Shown piece after piece: positions 23,576 through 38,684 of a stretch of DNA of 64,000 bases; position 1 is the first letter of the stretch; every line of letters begins with the position of its first letter. Both the position numbers and the translations under genes were made by a program. Below the pieces are notes generated by a model that saw only the letters and a program-made list of their open reading frames with translations, did no database searches and had not been told where the DNA came from. Origin of the DNA: Rhodamnia argentea (taxonomy: Eukaryota > Streptophyta > Magnoliopsida > Myrtales > Myrtaceae); NCBI RefSeq assembly GCF_020921035.1, contig NC_063158.1:6368001-6432000 (forward strand), in the 5' to 3' direction.

Positions 23576-24588
23576 CTCTGCAGATTGATCCTTCCATTGG
23601 GTTGTTTCCATAATTAGGCCTTTCTCTGCTCTTCTCAAGATGTGCAAAGAAAAACAGGGGGAAAAAAAAGTACACCCTGTACAGAACTTCTCAATGTGAA
23701 CGATATGATACCTCAGGAAATTTCCTAGGAAGACTCTGGGATGTAGCCATCAGGGGAAGAAAGGAAGGGAAATTAACATATTGGTTTTGCTTCTTTAAAA
23801 AAAGGATTTTTGGTACGTTGTTTGCACCTCTAGGTAGGTGGATTCATTTGACTAGTGATTATTCTTGTGAAGGAGACTGATTGAAGGGATTAAAAATGTT
23901 TTGCATGCATGGTGTGAATTTGTGTCTGTTTCGGCTTCAGACGCATGTGGTAGGAGAAACGTATGACTCAAAGTAGGGTCTTGGAAGCCGGCAGATTTTT
24001 GGCACTTCTGCAGGTAAGTTTCCATGCTATGATCCTGTTTACATCCGAACCATAAGGCAAGGCGAATATGGAGGGGCCGGTCTGTAAACCAGTAGGGTTT
24101 CAGGGGATATATGCATTGTATTCACCCTTTTTTCCTGTTTTATATATAATGCATCCTCCGGCCTCACAAAAACGACACTTTCTGGTTTCTGAAACTCCTT
24201 ATACATTTAGGTGATTGTTGAGCTATCTTAAACCCGATACTTTTAGGAGCGCGTATTAAGTTTCAGTTAGCAGCACTAACTGAAGAAGAAATTTGATCCT
24301 TCGTTCGGAAATTGCGAGTGTGGTCAGCAACCCGTCCGCTTTGCTGTGAATACGGTTTTCTGTCTAGGTGGTAGAATGGTTTTCTGCGTGGATATTGCAT
24401 AATAACCCCACCACAAGTTCGTTAAGCCATCTAACTATTGATTCATCTCTTCCTTGCGCAATTTCTCCGAGTTCAAAGATTCGGCCTACCTTGTTATTTG
24501 ATACTTCAAAGTACGAATGAAGTCTTATTACATTTAACGGGTCATCGCTGTAAGAGTAGCAGCGTCCAAGGCTGTAGATTACTAACAA
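23576..24588. other. Tail-to-tail spacer between DUF1191 and GDSL genes
   Basis: The 3' untranslated regions of the two convergent genes should occupy most of this. Nothing else recognised. Confidence 0.4.
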
Positions 24589-27500
24589 TCAACCTATAGG
24601 TTGGAGATCGCAATGCTGGTTGAGAGAAAACGGCGGATCGAAGTAAGATCCGTTTATGATGGCCCAGGTAATTAGCTTGTTAGCAGCTTCAGTGGCGTGT
24701 ATTCCGTCCCAGCTTACATAGTTGGAGGGGTCATTGCAAGCTGAAGCAGTTAGCAAGCTGCCATTTATCTCTTTGCTACTGCCACAGAAGACTCGAGGAT
24801 CGAAGTTGTACTCGCCGCCCCCATGTCCACAGCATGCCCTGGTACCATATTTGAGTCCTGAACGATCCAAACCATATCGAAATCTATTAACTCAATTTTT
24901 CTAGAACCTGTAAATTTTAAGGGGAATATACATGTGTTATAAACAATGGTTGTTATCTTGTTAGCACACTTGATGTCTGCAAGCCAATGCACAGTCAAGT
25001 AAGAGGCCCCTTTCTCGTTTCTTTAATTTTTCATGATTCATGTCCTCAATTGACTAATCTAGCACTTAGCAATTGGCGGTTGCTTCTCTGGTGCTTGCTA
25101 GTAAAAATTAATTCAACTAGACGATGAGATTATGATATCATATCTCAATTTTTTCACGAAAGTTGAAGGTAACGAGAAGTGGAAGAAGCTTACCATGATT
25201 CTTGGGATGCCGAAATAGCTCTAGCAAAACGGAGTGGGTGTCGACGTAAATGAGGTTGGCATTATGAAGGGAAGCTCTGGTTTGAGCCATTGTGTCATTC
25301 AACAATTTGTTGTACTCGACCACCGCATTGTTGTAAGAAATCATGCATCCATGAGCGTCGAGATCGGAGCTGCCGTGAGGGAGCTCCACCAGAAAGGCTG
25401 GATAACAGCCGATCGGAGCAAGGTTTAGCACGAAAAAAGTACGCCCTCCCAAGGCATATAGCTCCTACAAACGCAAGAATTTGCAAAAAAGATGATGTTT
25501 ACAACAAATTGAAAGCATTTACTAGGTAATCTGTTTTACAGTTGACATGGAATATCCAGTTAAGCAAGTCTGCTTCTTAAGCATGACCGCATATAGTTCA
25601 AATAGATACACTTATATGCAGGTTGTAAAGTAAACTGAATCCGTGTGATATTTGAACTGTGATTGGTCGACTCTGCAACAGTCGGAAGTATGGTGAGTGA
25701 AATCTTACTACCCCGGATCTAGACAAGGTAGGTTGACAGAGGGTGTACCACTTTTTGCTAGTGTACTCTCATGTTTTTTCTTATTCATGTGCATGGGCCT
25801 AGACAAGGAAAAACTGAATAATCTGTCTGTACAAATCATGCAAGTATGGGCCATCTAATTCATTACACTTTGGATCGATAGAGCTTAATTTTGATAATTC
25901 TAGATAAGGTCCCTTCCCGGGCTTCATCCTGATCTGGACCACTTGCAGATCATTTTGCTTCAGGGCATCATATAGACATTAATCGGTAGCCCCCAAGATA
26001 CATGGTTTGACTGATTGAAACAGCTCGATCTTTCCGTAAGCTCCAGTCTGGTTTTTGTTTTTAAGTATATCGGTGTTTGTCGGTCATGTTGAGCTTACAC
26101 GAGTGGGTAATTATACATGTTGAAAGTGGGAAAAACAAGAAGAAAGTTCTCGGGTCAAAAAGAGCTCTCACCTTGATAGTTGCAGCAATCTGGGCCACAA
26201 CTTGAGGAAGATACTGCTGCACTCCACCAATACCAGCAGATGCTAAATTGGATGTGAAGTCATTCTGACCAATGTAAAATGTGTAAATGGACTTCCCAAA
26301 TATATCTGGTGAAGGTAGATTTGTTCCTGAAAGTCAATGTTACAGAAAACTAACACATCATGTCAAAAGATCTTTCATCGCTCACTTGTGGTCTGTTATC
26401 ATCAGCTAATTAGTTTTGCCAGTTTATGGTATACCCTTCTGGCCGGAGGAGTGAAATTCATCGACCCTGGCCTTGAATGCCTTCATTTGGTTGAGCTGAA
26501 TGGGAAGAGCAAAAGGACTGAGCCCGGATACAAATAAGGATGTGTTTGGCAGGAGCACGGTTGATGCCAGCGTCGCGTAGTTGGCCCCATGTCTGTAGTC
26601 AGACCCAATTGATAGCAGATATGGACTCAGAAATGGCAGTCCTAGAGCCTGTGCTGCCACATTGAATGAAAGATTTTACTGCACTTTAGTTCATGAATTT
26701 CATTTTCGCGTGATTTAACTGGGAAAAAAATATTCTAGAGATACATTTCTGCATCAAGGTTGTAAGCAAAACATTATAGTACCAAAAACACGCAGAGCTC
26801 ATGAATGATGGTGTCGATATGGATCCCGTCTCAGTGATCTCACCATTCATGGTGTCTATGATAGGCGAAATTAATCTATAGAGCTCTATTTCCAGGGACA
26901 AAGCAGAGAATTCTTGACAACTTCGTGCAACCAAAAGACAAGGAATAAAGGAGGAGGAAATGAGGAAACTTGGCCAAAACGAAATTTTATCTTCTGCAAA
27001 ATCTGTCATCGATGATGACCTTGAGACACCCCACAAATCGCTAGGTTGGCCATTTTCTCATTCTGGAAAGTAATTAATGCACTGTGAGAAGCTTGTACAA
27101 GACTTATTGACAGAATGTGGAGAAATGCGGGGTCTTTACATCCGCCAAACAACCCCCAATTTTTTGCTGTGCATCTTCTTTGATCCCCTTTTCATGTACT
27201 TTCACATCGATTAAACAACTGCATTGAATTTGCATTTCTCAGGTAAATAAAGAAGAGACTGACATATTGTAGCGATGAACTAAAGAAGCATAACCGTGTA
27301 GTTAAAGGAATTTTAAGTCAAAACTATCTGACACCTATTAGAACATCTGAGTGAACCTCGTCAAACATTACCCAAGAAGTCAACGATGAGCCTTCCGTCT
27401 GATGCCCGCCCCGATGGCTGCTTAAAGTAGGTCATCCCAAATGGCCCAGTTTGCGCAGGGAAAGCCGCGTAGAACCCACCTGTGTCGGTGTTGGAGTCGC

Positions 27501-27627
27501 CAAAGTTGAATATCGCCCTGAACTCGCACTTGGAGTAGCATGAAAAGCTCAGCATTCCCATCATCACCAAAACCACCACCGAGAAATGCCTGAGAATGGC
27601 CAACGCTTTCGAGATCCGCACACCCAT
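24589..27627 (-). CDS. GDSL esterase/lipase (At4g01130 type)
   Basis: Five exons with GT-AG borders, read on the minus strand: 27627-27372, 26653-26435, 26326-26172, 25464-25194 and 24857-24589, giving 389 residues. GDSL enzymes are secreted serine hydrolases that act on ester bonds in lipids, cutin or acetylated wall polymers. A signal peptide ('HFSVVVLVMMGMLSFSCYS') opens the protein. Block I 'FNFGDSNTDTGG' carries the nucleophile Ser, block III 'YIGQND' the oxyanion Asn, and block V 'SWDGIHATEAAN' the Asp and His, so all catalytic residues are present. The sequences 'LGLPFLSPYLLSIGSDYRHG' and 'FVLNLAPIGCYPA' place it in the plant SGNH clade nearest to At4g01130. Substrate cannot be told. 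It runs convergently toward DUF1191. Confidence 0.92.
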
Positions 27628-28810
27628 TTCCCACTTTTGCTTCTACGAAAACAATCCCTCAATAATGTGTTGAACTCTTGGTTCCTCAAAAAAGGAAAGA
27701 AGTGATTGCTTTTGAGGTAGGCCTTATCTTGTAACGCATGATTGGTTGAGGCCATATACGTCCAGTGACAAAGCAGAGATATCATAATCTGTTAGAAGCA
27801 GTAAATACGCACAGCTCTGTTCTTGCCACGTAAAGTAACAGAAGCGGTAACTTCACCGATCATCGGCGGATATTGCCAAGCCGAATGTGGTAAGCAAAAC
27901 AAACTTTCAACAGGGGAGACGGAAGCAAACGAAGTTCACTGTCCTGGTGTTGGAAGGAAAGGTCCAAAATGATTGGGGATGCGTTTCAATCAGTGACAGG
28001 TCGGTTGTGCAATACAACAAGAAGAAAATGGACATCCTGGGCGTGTTCATACTACTAGACTGGCACTTCCACCAAAAAAAAGAAAAAATTACTACTGGGC
28101 TGGTACTCACTCTATCACTCTTAAGGAAAAGAACGAGGATGGTCTAAACTATGTGGCTTTTATCTGCGGATCGTGCCGCCAACTAGAATGCCGAAATCAA
28201 GCTTTCATTTTGAGTTAAAAAGTTTGAAACTCACTTATAATTAGAAGTTAGACACTAGGCTCGTGGCGAGTATGGGGAAGAGGACCGATCTTTGAGATCG
28301 ATTTCTAAAACATGGTTAAATTGTGAAACTATCAAACTGTTTTTGCCAAAGGTTCAACCTTTTGGACTAAATTGAAACTTCAGTCCTATGCAGTAGAGAG
28401 GAAAAGGACAAGAATGGCAACTGGGCCCCCAACGAACACCCTCCACGAGTCCATTGGACGAAGCTCCATAGCCGCCCATTCACATCTACAAAAAGCAAGC
28501 AAAAAAAGATAGGAAGTTGATAGCAAAGGCCCTTCCTTTACCTTTACTGTCTCAAAGGACGGTATAAAAAATTGATAATCATTACAAGAACCAAAACGCA
28601 AGCCACAGGGGTCCCAAATTCTCTCCTTGTTAGAGAAGCAGATTCTTTTTCCTTTTCCCCTTTTTTGGTTTTTTTGTTGGGTTGGTCTTTTTAATCAATT
28701 AAGACTCGGTGAACTTGTCGTCGCCATTGTTTTCTTCTTCTTTGTTGATTTCGTCGGGCTTCCTTCTTCTCCCTGAAATTCTCTCTCTCTTCTGGATCGG
28801 AGCTGCGTCG
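27628..28810. other. Divergent promoter region between GDSL and UBC genes
   Basis: The two genes start away from each other, so both promoters lie here. The part next to 28811 is a pyrimidine-rich 5' leader. I see no repeat ends. Two short frames on the minus strand (28386-28601, 27907-28110) match nothing I know. Confidence 0.4.
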
Positions 28811-31842
<3,032 letters not shown>

Positions 31843-32662
31843 AGGGGGTGGACTTGCTGCAACCTCTTACCAAGACATTGTCCACCGTTATCTTTCGCTG
31901 TATAAGTTAAAGGTGAGGCCTGTGATTTATCTTGACTGGCAAGCGATAAATATGCTGTCTAGTTTGGTCTTTCGTGCCAATGAGGGACACTGGATATTTG
32001 CCAGCCTATCTGAACTACCAAAAACTGCAGTTGGATGTTGTAAAGTTGATGCTGTTTCCTTTTGTTGTTTGTAGCGGATTTACATGGAACGTGTAGTTTG
32101 GCTTGTCTTGTACATACTATTTGCTCTGCATTAACCCGATAACTTGCTATGAACTTGAGGGCCCTCGAATTCGACTTATCTGTTGATGCAGGTTCTGAAA
32201 AAAATTGTATTATCTGTGTGCTGTACATATTTATTAAGGCCGGGATGAAAATTTTCTTGTAGGAAACGTTGTTGCGCAGCCGAACATCCGAAGTCTTAAA
32301 ACTTGTCCTGATAATTCGCTATTTTTTATCAAACATATTTGGAAAATGAAAAGAAAATATGATCCTTGCTGGTTTTCAAAGGTTGACACACTAGAAAGGG
32401 AGCTTTCACTCCTATAGAGGCTTCCATAGCCTGTCCAGTAATCCGATGGCATCTTGATGCGTTTCTTATATTATCGTGTCGATTCTCGCATGTCCACTTT
32501 TAATTGTCAATCATATCTTCTTCTTTTCTGGTGAAAGGGAATATTCTCTGTGTTTTTTACGCTGGTGACTTGAAAAGTGCTTGGAAAAAAAAAAAAAAAA
32601 AGAGGGCAAAATTAAATTTACCACACATTCCACGGCAAAAGGCAAAAATGCGCGATCTCTAA
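31843..32662. other. 3' region of the UBC gene and spacer
   Basis: 3' untranslated region followed by AT-rich spacer up to the inverted-repeat element. The base triplet 'taa' before the element (32660-32662) is its likely target duplication. Confidence 0.4.
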
Positions 32663-33589
32663 GGGTGCGCATGATAATACTTTTGGAAGTGGATTTGCGC
32701 TTCAAAGTATTTTTAGAGCAGAAATTCATTTGGTAATTTAACTTTTGAAGCGGAAATCTTTTTGATAAAAATGTTTACTTCTGAAAGAAATTTTTATTTC
32801 TGAAGTGAATTTTCACTTCTAAAGTTATTTTTCCCTTCATTTAAGAAGTTAAAAAAGTTACTTCTCAATTCAAGAAGTATTTTTTGCCACATTCTTTTGT
32901 TATTACGCCCTCATTCTCTTTTTGATTCCGCTCGCCTTCGCCGCCACTCACCATTGACCACTGCCTATTGCCACCCGCGACCACCGTCAATCGCTGCTCA
33001 TCGCCCGTTGTCAACCACCGCAAATCTCCGTCGATCGCCGCCTACCACCGCCACCCACTAGCCGCCCCCCCGCCACTAATCACCATTGATCGCCACCCTT
33101 GACCACCATTGCCAATCGACGATCAATGCCCGTCGTCGTCCAACGCCACTTGTCACCCCCGTTGACCATCGCTTGCCGCTACCCACCGTTGCCCCTCGCC
33201 ACTAACCGTTAACCACCGTCGCTGACCGCCAACCGCCGTCGCCGACCACCTATCGTCGACTACCACCCATCACCCTTTGCCCCCTCGTTGCCAACCACTA
33301 CTATGACCACTGCCGCCGAGTCGCCGTCTCCGACCATAAGAGTAAAAACATTTTTTAAGAAATTTAAAAAGTTTAAAAATGAAATTCTAGAAATTTTTCG
33401 ACCACCGACAATAATTTTTCATAGATGATTTCAAAAGTAGAAATTTTTAACCAAACGAATTTCTCTAATCAAAAATCAACTTCCAGAACAGAAGTAGAAA
33501 ATTTTTTTTTTTTATTTTTGAGTAGAAGTAGATGAATCAATTTCTGCCCAAAAGTTAATTTCTGACTAGAGGTGTTGCTATGCGCATTC
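32663..33589. mobile_element. Inverted-repeat element, family D, copy 1
   Basis: The left end 'gggtgcgcatgataatactt' and the inverted right end 'gaatgcgcatagcaac' pair, and both sides are flanked by 'taa'. A 3-base TAA duplication would suit the PIF/Harbinger group. Outer parts are full of 'gaagtagaaat' and 'acttctg' phrases in inverted order. The core (about 32930-33330) is a CCACCG/CCGCC-rich tract unlike the AT-rich shoulders. No transposase frame. A second copy lies at 62829-63756 with the same layout. Confidence 0.72.
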
Positions 33590-33590
33590 T

Positions 33591-35370
33591 AAATTTTCTG
33601 TAACTACAAAAAAGTCAAAGCACGTTAGGAAACCCAACACGTGCACGTCCAGGGACGGCGGAGGAGGGGACAAGACAAGATTAAATGAGGGAAGGTCCTT
33701 CATCTTATGCTTTCCCCTTTTTTTAGTCCCACCAACGTATTGCCGATTGCTTGGTCCCCAAGCTCTATCTTTCTCCGAGGCGAGGTTTTATTTCATTTTT
33801 TTTTTGTTTTTCCATTTTCCCAAGACAATGTTCGGGGCCCACGTCTGCAAAATCAAAACTAGCTGTCGTTTTCGCCGGGGTCTTTTTGCCCTATTATCTT
33901 AATTATTTTCTTAATGCGGGTTAGTAGAGCCATTTTGTCTAAGTCAACCCACATCTATTATTATTATTATTATGACATGAACATAACAACATACGACAGT
34001 AATACAACCCCACACGGAACGCTTCTCTCTCCTCAGCCCTCACCAATTATTTAATGCTTCGCTCTCAAACCGAAAAGTTTTAAAAAAATTAATTAAGTGC
34101 GAGATAGTACGGTAATACATTTAAAAACGTAGTTATATGTCGTACCAAGATGGCAGACCTCCAAAACGACCACGCATCGCGAAAACGGCACTGCATACAG
34201 TGGAACACGAGTGTGTCTGTTCATCCTCAGAGCCCAATCATTCCTCAAGTGTGGTCATCTCCGTACCCATGCTTATCAGAATCGTTAAGATTAAGTAAAC
34301 AAAAAAAAAAACACTTTTGGTTAATATCACAGAAAATCCTAAATTATGTTTACCGTAAACCTAAATTTTATTTTAATGTGTTAACAAAATCATCAAATTC
34401 GTACTAGCGAGACAAAGGTACCATCTTTCTATCGCCGAAAATCCCTAAAATTAATCCATTGCGATGCCAATACTCAAATTTGTTTTTACAATGGCATAAG
34501 TTTGGGTATCAGTGACACAAAGGTAAAAAAAAAAAGTTGGGGGTATTGATATTGCAACGGGTAAAATTTAGGGTTCTTAGTGGTAGATAGACGGTATTTT
34601 TGCCCCGGCGTGTAAAAATTTGGAGGTTTTAATAAAATGCAGAAGTAAAAGTTTAGGGTACTGGAGTTACCGGAGAGATTTTAAATATTTCGTTGGTATT
34701 TTCTCCTCAATTAACAGTGAATTAGGTGATAAGTGGGGGACTAGCATTTGATTTTTCTAGTTTTTGGCTTGAGATGACACGCTTAACGAGCAAGCAAATA
34801 AATCGACAATTAACAAATAATATCAGACCATTTTCGTAATTTTCCTCTAAAATCAGAGAAGAAAAGTCCCACTGATCTTCTTCACAGTCGGAGGAGGGAT
34901 AGGCTCACATGTCGGTGACGGAACGATGGCCAAAGCGGAGCGCCAGAGAGAGAGAGAGAGAGAGGCGTTGGGAAGACCGAAGGACCCTCCTCGCCGGGGT
35001 TGACCGTGGAGTTCCCTCGTGGGCGCGCGCGCGACTTGGTATACGAGGTTCTGTTACTTGAAGGCCAAGATCAATCGGAGGGAGCAGACGGTTTTACCGG
35101 GCCAAAGGGTTACACGTGTCGTCCATCGGGAGCCGTATCAGTTGATGCGGCGAGTCGTCTGGGATCCCCGTCGCGACCGGAATCTTCTCTCCCCTGTATA
35201 ACAGAACACCGTTCGAGCTTCAAAATGGGAAAAATCCTCCCCCCAATTCATTCCGTAAATTCGATTTTTAATTTGGATCAAACCCCCGAGATTTAAGATT
35301 TTCCAATATCGGACCCCACAAGCAAAATGGAAAATTAAGGAAATAATTTCCTCTTGGGTGGTTTTCGGAT
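33591..35370. other. Spacer and CRF promoter region
   Basis: Includes a possible decayed family C element at about 34319-34690 ('ttaatatcacagaaaatcct' at its left) and a short (AG)n run near 34947-34963. A 98-codon frame at 35000-35296 shows no family resemblance and lies in promoter DNA. Confidence 0.4.
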
Positions 35371-35375
35371 CCTCC

Positions 35376-35382
35376 TATAAAG
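35376..35382 (+). promoter_or_regulatory. TATA box of the CRF gene
   Basis: The sequence 'tataaag' stands about 465 bases before the chosen ATG. A start some 30 bases later gives a leader of about 430 bases, which contains a pyrimidine-rich (CTC)n tract. Confidence 0.6.
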
Positions 35383-35443
35383 GAGGGATCTCTGCGCTTT
35401 GACTCTTCTCACTCTTTTATTTATTCTCTCTCTCTGCAAAAAT

Positions 35444-35482
35444 CTCCTCCTCATCCTCCTCCTCCTCCTCCTCCTCCTCCTC
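35444..35482 (+). repeat. (CTC)n microsatellite in the CRF leader
   Basis: A run of CTC/TCC triplets in the 5' leader of the CRF gene, likely length-variable between individuals. Confidence 0.9.
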
Positions 35483-35840
35483 TCTGTACTGTTCCATTCT
35501 CCGTTCAAAAGGCTCTTCCTTTTTCCTCTCTCGATCCTGCCCTGCCAGTGATGTTGATGATTCCTCTCTCTGTTTCGCCACAGCAGCATCGTTTTGTTCA
35601 CATAGAGTGCTCTTTGTTGTTCTTGGGGGTCTCCTCCTTGATTCCTTGTCTTTCTTCGGTTACCATCTCATTAAAGACCGTCTCCGTTAAAGAAGAAAGG
35701 CGTAAAAGCTCGTCGTGTTCTCCAACTTTAACGCTCCTCACTCTCGGCTGCTGTTGAATCCTGAACCCCACACCCTGTTTTCATCCTTCCACTCTCTCTC
35801 TTCCTCTGGAGACATCTCACTGCCTCTCCCACTCTCACTC

Positions 35841-36782
35841 ATGGACCGACCATTTCTGTGTCCGTGTCCGTGCCCGCCATCTTCCTCTTCTTGTTCTTGT
35901 TCTTCTTCGATCAAGTACTCCGAGCACCGCACCGTCAGCAACAAGCTCGCCGGAGAGCTGGCGTCGCCGTCGTCCATGTCCAGGATCGTGAGGATCTCGT
36001 TCACCGACGAGGACGCGACCGACTCGTCGAGCGACGAGGAAGGAGGAGGGCCGGCTTCGCGCTGCCGGGTCAAGAAGTACGTGAGCGAGATCCGAATCGA
36101 GGAAGACTCTGTTTCGCGGCCCGGAAACAGAGCTGCCAACGGCGAGAGGGGAGCCAGCAGCGGCAAGGCGAGGCCTAAAGCGAAGCAGCAGCAGCAGGCG
36201 CCGGAGGGGGGGAGGAGGTACAGAGGGGTGAGGCGGAGGCGGTGGGGGAGGTGGGCGGCGGAGATTAGAGATCCCGTGAAGCGGACGAGGATCTGGCTCG
36301 GCACTTACGACACAGCGGAGGAAGCCGCCCTTGTCTACGATCGAGCCGCCATACGAATCAAGGGCCCAGATGCACAAACCAACTTCACGAGGCCAACAAT
36401 CGAGGTGCCCACCGCGGCGCCCAACTCGGCAAAAGGCGGTGGTGTAGTTGGTCGGAATCAGAGCCTTTCGTCTCCGACGTCGGTGTTGAGGTTTCAGACG
36501 AGCGAGGAAGGTGAGCCCGAGTCCAAGGTGGTCGACCGGGGCGACTGGCCACCGGCTCAGCAGGTTCCCGAGGACGAGATGTGTCTGCTGGATCCGGTTT
36601 TCTTGAGGGGCTTTTTCGACCCGGAAAGCCCCGGCCCGGTTTTCTTGGAAGAGATGGCCGGGGCCGACGCGATTTCGAGAGACGAAGCGGATCAAGCGTG
36701 CTTCGAGTTCTCAGAAGACGATCTCAGGTCCTGGAAATGGGACATGGATAATTATTTTCAAGATCCTCTGGTGCTCCACTGA
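35841..36782 (+). CDS. CRF: Cytokinin response factor, AP2/ERF family
   Basis: A single exon of 313 codons. CRFs are ERF-type transcription factors that act beside type-B response regulators in cytokinin responses. The N-terminal CRF domain is visible ('[20 protein letters not shown]' then '[14 protein letters not shown]', about residues 46-90). The AP2 domain follows at about residues 128-187 ('[20 protein letters not shown]', '[20 protein letters not shown]', ending 'GPDAQTNF'). The C-terminus is acidic and ends near '[19 protein letters not shown]', a plausible activation segment. In the AP2 domain the usual Pro of 'RPWGKW' is Arg here. The ATG at 35841 was chosen because it is the first to open the conserved N-terminus; an in-frame ATG 42 codons upstream (35715) has no leader-like content I recognise. 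Nearest Arabidopsis relatives are CRF3/CRF4. Confidence 0.9.
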   Translation: MDRPFLCPCPCPPSSSSCSCSSSIKYSEHRTVSNKLAGELASPSSMSRIVRISFTDEDATDSSSDEEGGGPASRCRVKKYVSEIRIEEDSVSRPGNRAANGERGASSGKARPKAKQQQQAPEGGRRYRGVRRRRWGRWAAEIRDPVKRTRIWLGTYDTAEEAALVYDRAAIRIKGPDAQTNFTRPTIEVPTAAPNSAKGGGVVGRNQSLSSPTSVLRFQTSEEGEPESKVVDRGDWPPAQQVPEDEMCLLDPVFLRGFFDPESPGPVFLEEMAGADAISRDEADQACFEFSEDDLRSWKWDMDNYFQDPLVLH

Positions 36783-37990
36783 TACCCCTTAATGGCCAGT
36801 TCCATAGTTGGGATTTTCGTTGATTCGTTCTGTGAAGAAACTGAATCGATCCAGGTCCGACGTCTTGGTTATGACATCAAGATCCCTCCCTTTTGTACAA
36901 ACACTAAAAGTCCTAACAACACGGCTCATGAATGCTTTGCAAATGTTTCTCCCGTGTGTTCTGGTCCTGCCGTGGTGCAGATATGTAATGTTGGCGTTTC
37001 ATCGTAATGCAAGAAGTGTAAATGTGCATGAATTCTCTAATCCCAAGAATGCAAAATGTGTGTAGTTTCGTTTCTTAAGCCTCTTTCCTTTTCCACTTGC
37101 CCTTTTGAAAAAAAAAATCAGTAATCTACAATCCCAACTTTATAGCTAAACAAAACATGTGATATTTCTCGAGGAGGTTGTAAGTAGAACGTAGTATCCA
37201 GTTGTTTAATATTGACAAGCATATTCGCATACAAGCATATTCGCATATCGATTGCTTTTTCGAAAAATATGACGAATTTTGAACTCGGAAAGAGAGTCCA
37301 GAAGTCTTGTATGAGCTTTTACATGATGAATTTGGTTATAGTGAGTGAAGATATTTGTGGTTTTGGCTGTGTGTGGGGTGGACATATCAAAGGCTGCCAA
37401 GTGCCAACTAGCTCATAAAAAGTTGACGCCCCCATGTTCAACGGTTGGCCTTGGCCACGCTGGACACTACTGGGCTCCTTTCCCTTCCCATCTCGGGACG
37501 TGACCAATTCAATTCCCTCGTTGTCTACTTTGCTCTTCTTTCTTTTGCACTAGGTTGTACTTTTTCTCTTCCTTTTCGCAAGAGGGGAAAAAAGAGGGGG
37601 GGAACTTCTTGGAGTATCTTTGGGGTTTAGCGGCTAAGAAGGTTCAAACTGAAACCCCCCCAAAAAAAAAAAAAAAACTACATGGATACCTTCTTATTCA
37701 CGTGTCATATGGGTGTTTGCAAAAAGAAAGAAACAGCGCATGCAGGTGATAAAATCAATTAATTAGCTAGATGTCTGTCACGATGCGAAGATGAACTTCC
37801 TAGAACTTGTTAAGGAATTTCCTAATCCTACCTTAAGAATTATCTGGTTCTTCGTTCACTTTTCTTGTCGGGGTCGTCAATGTTTTTCCTTGTTCTTTCG
37901 GTCTTGAATTGGGGTGAAGATACGGGAGTCTAGGACGATTCAGCCTCATCATTGAGCAGCGCAAATGGACCATGTTGCCACAAGTTACCA
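36783..37990. other. 3' region of the CRF gene and spacer
   Basis: 3' untranslated region, then AT-rich spacer. Nothing coding recognised. Confidence 0.4.
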
Positions 37991-38684
37991 GGAAAAGTAC
38001 TAAAAAAGCCCTGGACCTATACATTGATACCAATTTAGTCTCGAACCTTTTTTTTTTTTTTTTTTATCAAAAGTCCTAAGCCTTTTAATTAGACATATTT
38101 AATCCTAAACCTTTTGCATTTGATATCAATTCAACTCATCCAGCCAATTTTTAGTTTTGAAATAGTTGGTGTGGCCGTTAACCGTGGCCGATGCTGACGT
38201 AGATATTTTTTAATAATTTTTTTTCTTTTTTCTTTCACTTTGGTCGGTGAGGGCTTGTTGGTCCTCGACAGCAGCTGTCGAGGGTTGCGGCCCACGATAG
38301 ATCTGGGCGAGGGCCGCCTCACCCGTGGCCACAAATGTCCGTGCCTTGAGCCTTCGTGGCACCCGTTGATTGCGAGCCCGGCGTTGGCGAAAGTGAAACA
38401 AAAAAGAAAGAAGAAAAAAAAAAGAAAAAAATAATTACAAGTATATATTTTTTTAAAAATAAACAAAACTTTTAAGAGGAATTATTAACAAATGTTTACG
38501 TCAGCACCAACCGCTCCACGTAAGATGGCCGCTTTCCGCGTTAGTGATTTCTGACTGAAATTTGACTGATGGACTGAATTGACACAAATATAAAAGGTTA
38601 TGGCTAAATTGGTAGAATTGAAATATTTAGAACTGAATTGGTACTAATGCAATCGCCGTAGGGCTTTTTTGGCGCTTTTTCTCG
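37991..38684. mobile_element. Small inverted-repeat element, family A, copy 3
   Basis: The left end 'ggaaaagtactaaaaaagcc' and the right end 'gggcttttttggcgcttttt' are inverted copies. The interior has paired phrases 'gataccaatttagtctcgaa' and 'gaattggtactaatgcaa', and a GC-rich core of about 150 bases ('cggcccacgatagatctggg'). Non-coding; the frames seen on both strands are by-products of the GC-rich core. Confidence 0.72.

Noticed and set aside
35738-36695. Long minus-strand frames across the CRF gene
   Set aside because: They are shadows of a GC-rich coding region; the plus strand carries clear CRF and AP2 domains.
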